This document shows, one piece after another, positions 11,335-22,683 of a stretch of DNA of 64,000 nucleotides. Source of the stretch: Sclerodactyla briareus. Its lineage: Eukaryota; Echinodermata; Holothuroidea; Dendrochirotida; Sclerodactylidae. Both the position numbers and the translations under genes were made by a program. A model generated the notes under the pieces. That model saw only the letters and a list, made by a program, of their open reading frames with translations. It did not search any database and was not told the origin of the DNA. The DNA lies in NCBI GenBank assembly GCA_026419785.1, contig JAODTK010001344.1, forward strand, positions 372,001-436,000, in the 5' to 3' direction. Position 1 is the first letter of the stretch, and the number at the start of each line of letters is the position of its first letter.

Positions 11335-11705
11335 GCCGAGTGGTTGGCCAATTGGTAGAGCGTCGGCCTTCCACCGGGAGACCTGGCGTTCGATCCCATT
11401 CGGGACATACCAAAGACTTTAAAAAGGGAACCTGTGGCCTTCTCGCTGGGCGCGCAGCACAAGGGAGTGGAAGCAGGGAAAAAGGGGGGGGGGGGTGGCA
11501 ATTTGCAAGTTGCCTCGGCGTTTTATGTGATTACCCCACCCCACAGTTAACGGGTACCGCAAAGAGGCATTGCCTCTTCCGTGTTTGTACCTGGTGAAGG
11601 ATTCGCAGCTGGCGATTTGGTGCAGTATTCCAGTGTCTGCACCATTGCTAAGACTGGAATCGGAAAGACCTCGCTCGGGCAAGCTTCACCATAAAAAAAA
11701 AAAAA
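11335..11705 (+). mobile_element. tRNA-derived SINE with A tail
   Basis: The head is tRNA-like: TGGCCAATTGGTAGAGCG (A-box region), the anticodon-loop-like CTTCCAC, and GTTCGATCC (B box). A ~270-bp body follows, ending in A13 at 11693-11705. A body segment (CCGCAAAGAGGCATTGCCTC, TGTACCTGGTGAAGGATT) recurs at 46311-46392. The mispaired anticodon stem argues against a functional tRNA. Confidence 0.72.
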
Positions 11706-12448
11706 GTGCAATGCACAGAGTCGGGAAATATCATACGCTTTTCAAGTCAGAAAAACCCTTCACATGTCCCGATTAAACGATAACATATTTGTCATTTTGG
11801 ACGGGGTGTATCTAGGTGCTAGTAGTCAAACCAAGTTTGCATTCAAATTCACCAGAATTGCAAGAAAAGAAAATTGAGAAATTCAAAATGGAAGGGGGTG
11901 TCCCAGGTCAGGTCAAAGTGGATCCCACTCAAAAATACCAATCTCACGCCTTGGTATATTAGCCAATGATCACAAGAAGAAAAAGAAAATAACCCCCATT
12001 TTGCCAATAGGACACATTGTTTTGCATCCACGGTTTCAATTGAAGAAAAAAGCCATGCAAGCGATGGGGGGGGGGGTCAGGTTCTTCCTCCAACATCACA
12101 TTTTCCTGCACATGCTTATGGTTGTAAGTGGGAAGGGAGTTACTTGTTCAGATTGCTGACATGAGAGGCAGGACAATGATAAGTAGCCATGGGCGGTTAT
12201 AAGTCAATGATCAAGGTCAATGGTCATGTACAGCATTACCTCCAAACTACCACAGGTTAAAAGAGGTCATGTGAAAACCCCATGACCTCAATTTGGAGGT
12301 TTTGTTTGTAACATGTTGCATTGTTGTTGAGTGTTAGTAACCATACTTTCCAGAATTAGAGGTAGTCTAGACATCACAGGGGAACGATTTGAAGGGCTGC
12401 CCATGGACTCCACCCAGTAAATGCTGTTTTTTTCCTCAGAAATCAAGT

Positions 12449-12515
12449 AGACATGTGCAGGCAGGGAAAACCGCCGAGTGTATATACCTGCAGAAATGGC
12501 CTCGTTTTTGAAGGA
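12449..12515. repeat. Second copy of the 5873 short repeat
   Basis: AGACATGTGCAGGCAGGG with GTGTATATACCTGCAGAAAT corresponds to the 5873 copy. Bases 11710-12440 and 12520-13030 show no gene. A minus-strand open stretch at 12662-12931 contains internally repetitive text, not a known domain. Confidence 0.45.
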
Positions 12516-13035
12516 AGAAAAGAATAGAAAGGCACTTTAATTATGTCAATTTGACCACTGGTGACGTTGGAAAGCCATCCTCCCCTGTTGTTCAGACCAA
12601 CTGTAGTACAACATTCTCCAAGTTTGTTTCAAATCCGACAAAGTTAGAAAAAATCTCGAAATTATATTAAAAACGTAAATTGACCTCTGGTGACATTGGA
12701 ATTAACCGTCATGTTTTCGGGACCACTTTTGTTCCACTCACCAAATCTGTAAATCAGACTAACGGACAAATTTTTCATGATTTCGGGACAATTTTTGTCC
12801 CACCCACCAAGTTTCATGTAAATTGGACGACTCTGTTTTTCGTTCAAACCTGCAAATAGAGCCAGCAAACATGCAGTGACGCCCACTTTCGAACTAATCC
12901 GAGGTTTTGCTAGGACGGACATGTTGTCCAAGTTTTCAGATGATAGGATTAAAGATTAAAGATTTATTGCGATAACGCCGAAGTTTCGGCGGCGGGAGAA
13001 CCCCGAAGGCGGCTACACCCCCACAACCATACTAT

Positions 13036-13065
13036 CCCCGAACACATACATGTGTTGGGGGATAT
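13036..13065. repeat. Short hairpin
   Basis: ATCCCCGAACACAT and ATGTGTTGGGGGAT are inverse except for one base, with a 2-nt loop. The region 13070-14280 is T-rich and unassigned. Minus-strand 13181-13366 is open but unrecognised. Confidence 0.5.
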
Positions 13066-14281
13066 ATTGAGATTTCATTCTCAATTTTGGGGACAGGTTT
13101 GTAGTATTTAATCAGATCCTGGTCAATAGTTCGTTGTCACATGGTTTTCGAAAGTGCATTGTTTTTACATTGACTTTATATTACAGGGGATCCAGTTGTT
13201 CCCGGATGTTAAGAGGCCGATGTGCCAATACCTGATTGCGTCTTATCAGCCACTCGAATCTGCTGAATTTGTTATGGAGGTTTGGCCGCCATAATGTCAT
13301 AAAAAGAAAGTACCAATGGTCAAGTGTCATATTTACATGACATTGGACCTTCAGGTCATCTACCACCAGTTATTATGATCATTAGTGAGAAATTGTACAG
13401 CGTGAGCTACGTGTCATTGGCACTCTGAACCCCATCATTTGGACTGACCAAAAGCAGCCATGACAACGCTGGACAGGCAGCCAATCGGATAGGTCAACCA
13501 TTACACCGTGTTACTAGCAGTTGAGAGGAACATTTCTTACACTTGCGAGAAGCTAGGATCAGGGACATTACACGTTATGCGTGTAATGAGAATTCCGTGA
13601 TCTTTTGTTCAGCTTAGGGGGGTGTAAACCATGGGTCTCTCATTAAAAATTTGCTGTTTTATCCCGAAATGGCCCTAGCGGGAGTTCACCGAGCGTCCGC
13701 ACATCGTCCTTCACTCGCTGCTGAATTCTTGTGAATGTCAGTGGAACGGGGTTGTGCAGTTGCGCTCTTTATGCAGGTGAAATTGGGAAATCTTGGCACC
13801 CCGCTTTTCATTCCGGTTTGCTTTACATTTTGACTGTTGATGCATTTTTTGTTCTTTTGATGGATTTACTTTCTGTTCTTTATAATTAGGTATTGTGTTC
13901 TTTCACTTTTTTCAGTGTTGATGTGTTTTTTGAATCTGTAGTAAGTTACTTTCTAGTTTGCTTTTGCTGGTCGGTTTTTCCCTTGTATGTGTTGATCTTT
14001 CCCTATCAGATAACCACTGCCAGGAGTTTCCATCCTAAGCTGTTCGTGCGTGTTTAGTGCTATCTACATGTGTCTGGGTCCCCTTGTTGTGTTTTGTTTG
14101 GCTGAAAGCTAGAGCTTTGAAGTGAAGTTGATCAAAGTATCTAATTCAAAAATATTTTGTGGTTTTCATGTTCGATGGTATGTCCAGACTGTACTCTAGA
14201 GATGAAAGGAAAGAAGGACTAATCTGCATCTTTCTTATCAGGAGACAACAACGGGGATGATAACCTAGAAGAAAGCCGCCA

Positions 14282-14880
14282 CGATGTCGCGAGAACAGAG
14301 GCCTCAAAGCTGTACATGCTCTCACCAAAGAATTCTGAGCACTGTGGTGACCAACGAAAGACGGGACCTGGCAATAGGTAGTTTCCAAGAGAAACTGCCC
14401 AGTGATTGTATTTCAAAAGTTATTTATGTTGTTACAATATACAAATCAGCGGCTAATCTTGACTGTGATGTTGGTGCGGCTCAAGAAACAGAAGTAAAAT
14501 TGTGTGAAGAGCGCATGCAATCACCGAGAAATTCTAAGCCCACCAAAACCAATTTGGAGCACTTGGATAGGGGGGGACCACAGAAGGAGACAGGGCCCTG
14601 GCAATAAGTCAGTTCCAAGGGAAACTGCCAGGTTCTTCAAAAATTATTCATGTTTGGACAACACCCATATACCAATAAGCAGGCCCTAAATCTTGACTTG
14701 ATGCTGGTTGGGCTCAAGAACAGAGGTGAATTGTGAAGGGATGTGCAGCACCAAGAAATTTAAGCCCTGGTGGCTGCTCGAAGATGGGTTTTGGCATTCA
14801 AATCAGTTCCTAGAGGAAAACTGCTGAATTGCATAAATTCTTCTTCCGAACAATTATACCAATGAAATGGTAGACACCAT
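14282..14880. repeat. Three-copy tandem repeat, ~200-230-bp unit
   Basis: Each unit has AACAGA.G, CACCAAGAAATT.TAAGCCC, CCTGGCAATA.GT.AGTTCCAAG.GAAACTGCC and TTATTCATGTT, then AATCTTGACT and GATG.TGGT. Starts are near 14291, 14485 and 14718, increasingly diverged. No gene is evident from 14880 to 17930. 15555-15574 is a pure G run. Confidence 0.65.
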
Positions 14881-17800
14881 CCGATGAAGTGAAGAACAAT
14901 TAATGCATGTGGTACATGCACTCAAAGACATTATTGGTACTGGTGCACTCAAAGAATTATTGTTACTGGAAAGAAGGCCTCCAATGGACTGGGCGATCAG
15001 TGTTACGATGGGAACGGATGCTGTCTTTTTATTAAAAATATTCATAATGGAGCATTGAACATTACACGTCATGGATTGGTCTGTTGTTAGTGGATGAAAA
15101 TGATTTTATATATTTGTTATCTTTTGAACGTAATCCATGACGTTTATGGGGACAGTCAGAAAATGGGGTGGGAAGAATTTCTTTGAGGAACTACTCTGTG
15201 AATTGTTATCATGAATTACTTATTGATAACCAATCATCCCAGTTTGAAATTTCAGTCAGAATGTATGGTGGGCAATAATAGTGACAGCGGGACATGTACT
15301 CAGGAACAGACTCGCAGTTCAAGTGGAGAAACATGGAAAAAATGGTCTCCAGCAAAAGTATTAGTGTTGTGCTTTGGAGAGAGAGGTCCTCTTGATTATT
15401 TTGTGACGGAAACAAGATACCATATGACAGGAATTTCTGGGTAGTCTATGTTGATGTGGAAAACAATAACAGGGATAGAGATTTTGAATTGGAGGAGAAA
15501 AAAAACTTGAAGTACGGCCTATCCTAACTATTTTGGGAAGATTTTTCCTTTTTAGTGGGGGGGGGGGGGGGGGGTCCAGTTTTGATCTCCAGGGACCCAC
15601 TTTATTCAATGCAAAAACCAGTAAACTTGCATCTTCCATAATTTGAATTGATTTGACAGGGTTGTGTCGACAACGCGTGTCGACACCAACGGAATGCCGT
15701 GTTTGTTAGCCCGACACGAGTGTCGAAACCCCATACACTTGTATGCAAAGTCTGTTGGGAGGGCCGGTTGTGGGTCGGGACCCTGGTGTCAGAGGCCCAA
15801 CCATGATTGATGGAAACAAGTCGTGATATTTTTAAAGTTAAACAAAAGACAGACCAACACCCAGGCATTACTACAATACTGATGGCTTCTGAAGCCTCTG
15901 TTATGTCTGAGGCGAGGTTAAAATTGTTTATTGCCCCCCTTTTTGCAGTTTAATCCAGCTAAAACACAAATACACCTGTTCAGGATTCAGTTGACTGAAA
16001 TGGTTTTGATGAAAAATTATTAAGGTGCCACTAGGACAGAAATGAAAGTATAAACTGCTAGTTTCATCCAGTATGTGTGATAGGTTGAAAGATAGAGATT
16101 CCATTCAGCCTATTCATGCATTGCATTGTTCATTGAAATTTTATATTCTATGTCTGCGATATCATATGACATATTATTTTGACTATTCCCATGTACAAAT
16201 GGTTGTGAAAAAAAAAAATGTTAGTGTGGAACAGGAGTAGGAACTGCTTGCAAAAAGTTGAAGTCAATGCACAACCTATTGACAAGACAATATATCCCTC
16301 CTTAGACATTGGCGAGGAGGGGGTGTGTTGCATATGTTGTAATTGTGTGTGTTTACTGTATAGTGCATATGTGACCTGTAGGCAATTCTCAGTCTAGGAA
16401 AAAACCGTTTAGTGTGACCAAACCCTCAGGATTACATGAGAGTTGTGGATGATTTGGAGGATTGATTAGATAGGGTGCATGTATGTATGCATTACATCTG
16501 ATCTGTAGAAAAGCGAGACTGTCCTGGGGATGAAATTAAATTGAATAGAATATTAAGAGTTGTTTTCCAGAAATCTGTTTGTGAGAAAGGTAGGGCGTTC
16601 TGATATTTACTACTCACCAATGAGTGGGGACTGCGGAAAATGGAAGGACAACGGCAGCTTTGATACAATAGAGGGTTAATCGTGGGGAGAATGGAAAACC
16701 GTAACTATAGGTCCAAACCCCATTTTGAACAATGTTCATATATGGAGTTATTGACCAGTTTGGTCCATTATGCAGAGAAATGGGGAAAATCTTCCATAAC
16801 GCAGGACGTCACACTTGGACAACCGGGAAGTTATTATGTATTTCATTTTTTGGTTATACGTCAACATTTAGCAGAAGTTGTGTCGTCTCTATCACAAAGT
16901 ACCCAATCAACACATAAACCCCCTCTACAGCAACCCTCTCCCATGAACTAAATTGTTTTGCAAAGTGAGAATAATGTGTGAATTTCAATAGAAAGTAAAG
17001 ATTGTTTGCAGGGTTGTGCAAATATGACTTCATGTCTTATTGATGATGGATGCTTTTCGACTTGCGCAATACACATGCACACAACTCAAAGGACTTTAAC
17101 TCTGTAACGGAAAGTCGTATGAACTTCGGGGGGATTGACGCATTCAGTTTTCTCCAAGTTAACATATTAAGCCTCTGTACCATTCACCGCAGTTTGTCTT
17201 TAGCAAGTTGTAAACCAGATCAGCTCTAGAAATTTGCCTGAGGATGCAATCACACACACTTATGATTTCCAGTGAGCTGGTTACAACCTTATGCAAATGG
17301 ATTATTATAATTAGTTTACAATTATTCATGTGAAAATCTGACAAAACTTGAGAAATACAGAAATTACTCACATTAAGCAAGTTCCCAGGCGGATGAATGA
17401 AGTGCCGAAAGAGGATAATGATCACTTTGTTGTTTATCGTTCAAGCTTGTTAGCAAGAATACGAACGGCCCGTAGCGTGCTATGTGATTCAGACATAGGT
17501 ACAGGATGAGATGAATTAAATTTTCATCATACAATATGCTAATTAAGTTGTCTCTTTGTATTCACTTATGGGAAATTTTCATTTTTGTCTCGCGCTGAAC
17601 GAGGTTCAAGGAGAGAATTAGTGGTCACTTTTTTGTGTGTGTCTGTCTGTGCTGTCGTCTCTGTCCGTATGTGCGGTTCGAGAATCTTTCCTGCAACCGT
17701 GAAAGACATCCTGTGGGACCTTTTTGTGGAGGTGCACGGTGAAGAGTTCGATGTGAATCCACTTTTCATCCCGAAAGACCATACTTATCTTTGAATAAAT

Positions 17801-17929
17801 TTGACATATTTGAATGAAAATTGGCCCGGAGTTGTGTACAAGATATCTCTTGATCGGTGATGCATTGGTGATGGCGTTCGGAGTATATAACAACATGAAG
17901 TTCACGAATTGATTAGATTCCTGGCATGA

Positions 17930-18990
17930 TATATGCTAATTAAGTAGTCTAAGTTGCATAATTCGCGATATTTTTGAAGTTTGTGGGATTTTGACATCGA
18001 AATTGGTGGAGACGGTTCTATCTATAGTCCAAATGGAATTTTACAGTAGGGACGAGGGCCCCAGAGGCATTTAATGTTACTAATTTGCATTTACATAGTC
18101 AAATTTGCATAATTTTGCATATTTTCAGTTGTGGAATCTCATGAACTTGGTGAATATCTGTGAAGGCTGGAAAGGTAACCATTGTGATATAAATTGTTGA
18201 CCTGCATGTTGTGACCTCTGACTCAATTTGACCTCTGGTCGGTGTGGTCATGCTTTTAAAGGTTGAGTCTTGAATAAATGTGCTTATTTAGGAGTTAACG
18301 GGCAAAAAAAAAAAAAATAGAACAATGGTTAATTTTTGGATATGTGATTAGCCTTTGGTGCTTGAAGGAGAACAACTCCCGCTTCGTTCGGCGCTTACTA
18401 TTGGAGTTACAAGGGGTCAAAGTTTAATTTAAAGATTTTTCACAATAAAAAAATGGGCATGTTCATGGAATGCAATATGCTTCTAGGAGTGGGTGCATCA
18501 AATGGAGAGTAACAATTTTATTATAAAAACCGCCACGTCAATGAAGGTCATCAAAGGTCACCATAGGGGTCGAAAACTGATTTTAGTAACTTTTTGGCAA
18601 GAGATGGCATGTCATCAGCAATGCAAAATGCTCACTAGTTATGGGAATTTGTCAGGATTCTTCACGAATACGTGAAACGGTCTACTTCCAGTCCCGACAA
18701 AAATCTTACAAAGATTCAGTTCAATGTGTCTAAATTTGCATGATTTTTGCAAAAACCTGAAGTTTCTGGAATTTCATGAAAACCTAGAGGCATGGTCTAC
18801 CAAAAATTTTTTAAAAATTGGTACGGGTCATTGGAGGCCACCCAACATGTCAAATTTGCATTATTCATGCAAAAACTTGGAGCGTATAGGATTTTCATGA
18901 AACATGGCGGGTATATGGTTTTTTACTCTCTGGTCCTCATTTTCAACATGTCCAATTCATTAATTTTTGAAAATTTAAGTTTGTCAGAAT
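17930..18990. repeat. Degenerate array of TTTGCATAATTT-type units
   Basis: Recurrent TTTGCATAATTTTGCAT, GGAATCTCATGAA, AACTTGG and GGTCATTGGAGG.CA phrases at roughly 110-130-bp spacing. The same family recurs at 28190-28480 and 36020-36525. No coding signal. Confidence 0.6.
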
Positions 18991-19959
18991 CTCATGAAAC
19001 ACTCTTGAACATGCAAGGTATGGTCTTACTTATGGCCAAAAGTTAACATAATTTGAATCACGGGGGTCATTCATGTGCTAATTTAGATGAAAGTGAATCA
19101 GAGATAAATCATGATCTTGAACAAAAGAAATACAAACAACCTTTCTGATTCTGGAGTTGTAGATATTAAGTAACTATTCAGAAGGACAGCTGAAGAGAAA
19201 ATTCCCAACAATGGCTATATTCACGATATATTACGTGTACTGATGGAAAACAGTAGGCGGAGTGATTCAGGGCCATTTCATGAGTAATATTCAACTAGGT
19301 AACATTAGGAGCTTCCAAGATCACCTGGAAACCTGAATAATCATTCTGAGCAGGCAAAGTAGCAGACCATACCACACATCACTGTCCTTGTAGATGTCAT
19401 GGACTCAGAGGTGTAGAAAAGATATCATTCTTGTTTGTAATTGCCAGGACGAATATCACTAGTGTTTTAGTTTTAAAGTATAGCCAGAGATTTCAAGAGT
19501 TCCATGAACACCAAAAGCACACCACGACTTTCAAGATTAAGAGGAACTCTACAGTTGCCAACCTACTCTTGCATAATGTTCGCACAATTTGCAACCGGCA
19601 GAAAACAATGAAGCATGAGAGGATCACACACCTTACAGGGAGGCACCAGGATTCATGAGGTGGGAGGGAGTAAGCAAGGTGCCTGACACACAGACCTCCC
19701 TTCTCAAATTTCTATTTGAGAAATTCCTTGAATATTTCACATGTAAGAGACCCAATCGGGCTCTTCAACAAAATCAGGAAAATGAATTGTCGGTGATGTG
19801 TGATAGGGGGTTTTGTTGAAGTAGGGGATAGGCTTCATGGATGCTTCATACCCCCCTCTCCGTTGTTCCCAAGTCTACCATAGATTGTGAGAAGTGAGTG
19901 GGCTATAACAATGAGAGCTGAATAAATCAATAAACCTCAGGAGGGACTTTGCAGTTCAA

Positions 19960-20680
19960 GTATATTTGTGTGTCAACCATTTACAGAGGACATTACTGGA
20001 AATAGCATGTGATAGCAGTGCAATCAACTTATTGGTTTGTTGCAACACGACGAGTCTAGTCGTCACAAAGAACTGACCCAGGTCACAAAGTCATTGGGTC
20101 AGATGAGGTCAAAAAGGTCAAAGGAAGTAGGTCACCAGATGTAGTTTGAACAGACCATTGCGAAGATATATAAAGATTTGAATTTTCAGTGTTCAAAGGG
20201 CGGTTTCACCTTTTAACAGAGGACATAGCTGTGAAATAGCATGTGATAGCAGTGTTAGGGTAAGTCAGTGCAATTGACTCATTGGTGTGTTGCAACAAGA
20301 CGGTTATGGTCTCGTCACAAAAAACGGACCCCGAAGGTCATTAGGTCAAATGAGGTTGAAGGGTCAACATGAAGTCAAAAGTGGGTCACCAGATGTAGTT
20401 TGAACAGACCATTGCGAAGATATATAAAGATTGAAATTTATCAGTGTTTCACAGGAAGGTTTACCCTTTTACAGAGGACATAGCTGTGAAATAGCATGTG
20501 ATAGCAGTGTTAGGGTAAGTCAGTGCCTGCAATTGACTCCTTGTTTTTGTTGCAACAAGAGAGGTATGCGTCGTCACAAAAAAACTGAACCCCGAAGGTC
20601 ATTAGGTCAAATGAGGTTGAAGGGTCAAGTGAAGTCAAAAGTGGGTCACCAGATGTAGTTCACCTAGACCAACAAAACTT
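19960..20680. repeat. Tandem array, ~230-260-bp unit, three copies
   Basis: Units start at about 19982, 20217 and 20475 with GAGGACAT..CTG.GAAATAGCATG. They continue with GTTGCAACA.GA, CGTCACAAA, GGTCAAATGAGGT, GTGGGTCACCAGATGTAGTT and GCGAAGATATATAAAGATT. A diverged unit lies at 36915-37200. Bases 18990-19950 hold nothing recognised. Confidence 0.75.
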
Positions 20681-20982
20681 TTCATTACAACGTTGCTCTG
20701 AAATGTTTCGTCGTCAAGATATAGGATCACCCTATGGTGACCGTCAAGTACCTGACCTGACACCAAACACAATAGGGTTCATCATTCTTTGCAAAGTATT
20801 GTGTATCCCCTATTTGAAGGAGCCTCGGCTTAGGCCCAACTCCAAATTCTGAGGGCAAGTAAGTTGATTCGATAACACCAACACAATTTCTTAATTGTTC
20901 ACAAAACCTCCCATTCTACTTCTCTGTCTTCACTGATTATGGACTTGATCATGGAGAGAGGGGCAGATAGCACGGACTACAA

Positions 20983-21740
20983 CGTTTTCTACCATGAACT
21001 TTGCAGACGATGCTGCATTATTTGCCAATTTGTGGCACTTGGTCGAGAGGCTGATCGGATCCATGGGTGGGGGCACCAAGTGTCAAAACCAAGATCCATC
21101 CTTGGGTAGTTATCTTGGGCATTTCTGTTGGCTTGGTTCAGATGTTGGGCATTAACAAGAAATAAGCAAGTCTTTTGTTTACCTATGCAGTGTCATTAGT
21201 GGCTCTATTTGTGCAAACCTTAGGTTAGTATATGCTGAAGACTTGCACAATGGGAGTCAAAAGTTGCCGGATAGTTTTACGTGGCAATCACGATATCTGA
21301 GATTGAGAACCAAGCTCCGTGTTTATAACGGGGTTGTGCTTCCTGTCGTGCTATATTCTAGGGAGGCATGGGCACTCACTGTTGGGCTAAGGCAGAGATG
21401 GGATTCCTTTCAGCCACAAGCCTCACTGCACTGTATTCTTAGCTACCGCTGACAGGACCATGTTTCAAGGTTCGCAACTGTTTTTCTTTCTTTGGGCTCA
21501 GAGGGACTTTCCCATCCTGCCCATCATGTCTCATCTGTATGGATGGGACCGCCAGCCGGGGCACCCTGTAGCTCATGGCACAGCTACACGGGTACATCAG
21601 ACAGTGGGGGAAGGGGGTGGGTCACGCCCACCAAGCCTGCTCACTTGCCCAGATGGCTGAGGCTGGTGGATGCTGTCCAACACTTGGCAGCAGGGCCAGC
21701 CTTGCCCCTTCAATGGAATTTGCTCTCATGTCTACCTTTG
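20983..21740 (+). mobile_element. LINE remnant (reverse-transcriptase fragment)
   Basis: Seen in shifting frames: TMNFADDAALFAN (RT catalytic FADD box), FVYLCSVIS, RLRTKLRVYNGVVLPVVLY with EAWAL, SYR.QDHVS, and a terminal PRWLRLVDAVQH-type segment like the PR.RW.D.V.. end of ORF2. The spacing is shortened and the frames are broken, so it is dead. It differs from the LINE at 3690. Confidence 0.75.
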
Positions 21741-22497
21741 AGAGATCTATTAACTTCTAAATAACTTCTATTGTAAGGTGAAGAATGTGCCTAGCACGAC
21801 TCAACTCCGCATACATATATTTCTGGACAACTACAAGACTGGTAGCTAACTGGTAGTATCTAGCCGCTGGAGGGGGGGGGGGCCAAATGCCACCATGAGT
21901 CAATGCAATTTTCTGTATACCCTGGATAGGTTTTACATCATGACGTCAAACAAACGGCCACCATTCATCCTAGGCCGAGTGTTGCTTGAGGGTAATGCTT
22001 CCTTTGCAGGGGTGATTCTAGCTGGGAGCCAGGCTCCGTTTGCTGCCCATGAGCAGCTGTTTGGCGCCCATGAGCTGTGAAAATGTCGGATATATATTGG
22101 CGAATTACACACTACTCTCTCACTCTCAAATGGAGCCTGGTCCCATTTTCACTAAAATCACCCTTGCTCCTCGGGCATATATTTTAGTGAAAGGGGAAGG
22201 AGGAGTTAGTGTCAACAACTTGAACTCGTACACTGGGTGCGAAAATAACCTCTTAAATTAATTGTTTTCATGATGGCAAGCAACAATTTCTACCTCAAAA
22301 TTCAATGAGCCTCACAACTTACTGCGACTGGGTTATCTCACGATCTTGACATAAGGGCACTATCACTGCTGCTAAACCAAAGAACTTTATAGGTGTGGAG
22401 CTATGCAGTGGCCAAGTGCTACCAGGCTACCACCCTCACAATAGAGATGAAACAATAGACAAAACAACACATATATTCTCTTTTTTTCAAAAAGAAT

Positions 22498-22503
22498 TTT
22501 ATT
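22498..22503 (-). promoter_or_regulatory. Polyadenylation signal of RPL18A
   Basis: AATAAA on the minus strand, 88 nt after the stop codon chosen for the last RPL18A exon. It is followed by a T-rich stretch. It fits a short ribosomal-protein 3'UTR. Bases 21741-22497 otherwise show no feature. Confidence 0.7.
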
Positions 22504-22590
22504 CTCATCGAGCTTGTATCTGATTGGCAACTAGATTACAGATTGACCAGTTCAGCAGACAAAGAGAAGAACAGTTCCAGCAATCCCTTC

Positions 22591-22683
22591 TCAGTGGAAG
22601 TAGTCTGGGCTTGGTGGTGGTGAAGACTGGGTGTGAAACCTCCTCTGGGTACGGTGGGGCAGAGGGAACTTGAGCTTCTTGAC
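22591..22683 (-). CDS. RPL18A: RPL18A exon 5 (C-terminus)
   Basis: The acceptor CTATTTCAG precedes GTCAAGAAGCTCAAGTTCCC. It encodes [19 protein letters not shown], and in this frame stops at TGA after PDYFH. The middle frame gives PVFTTTKPR, the expected family ending (FTTK-RP then Y/F-F), so two compensating indels are likely. Confidence 0.93.
   Translation of the reverse strand, partial: VKKLKFPLPHRTQRRFHTQSSPPPSPDYFH

Noticed and set aside
11344..11412. Functional tRNA-Gly-like gene (CTTCCAC anticodon loop, B box)
   Set aside because: The anticodon stem is mispaired, the acceptor stem is not evident, and a long body with an A tail follows. It fits a SINE head.
13181..13366. Plus-strand LLWRFGRHNVIK as a possible ACAD9 downstream exon (compare LLLRFGKTIMEE)
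   Set aside because: Only a few residues fit. Flanking residues and splice sites do not, and the minus strand is equally open.
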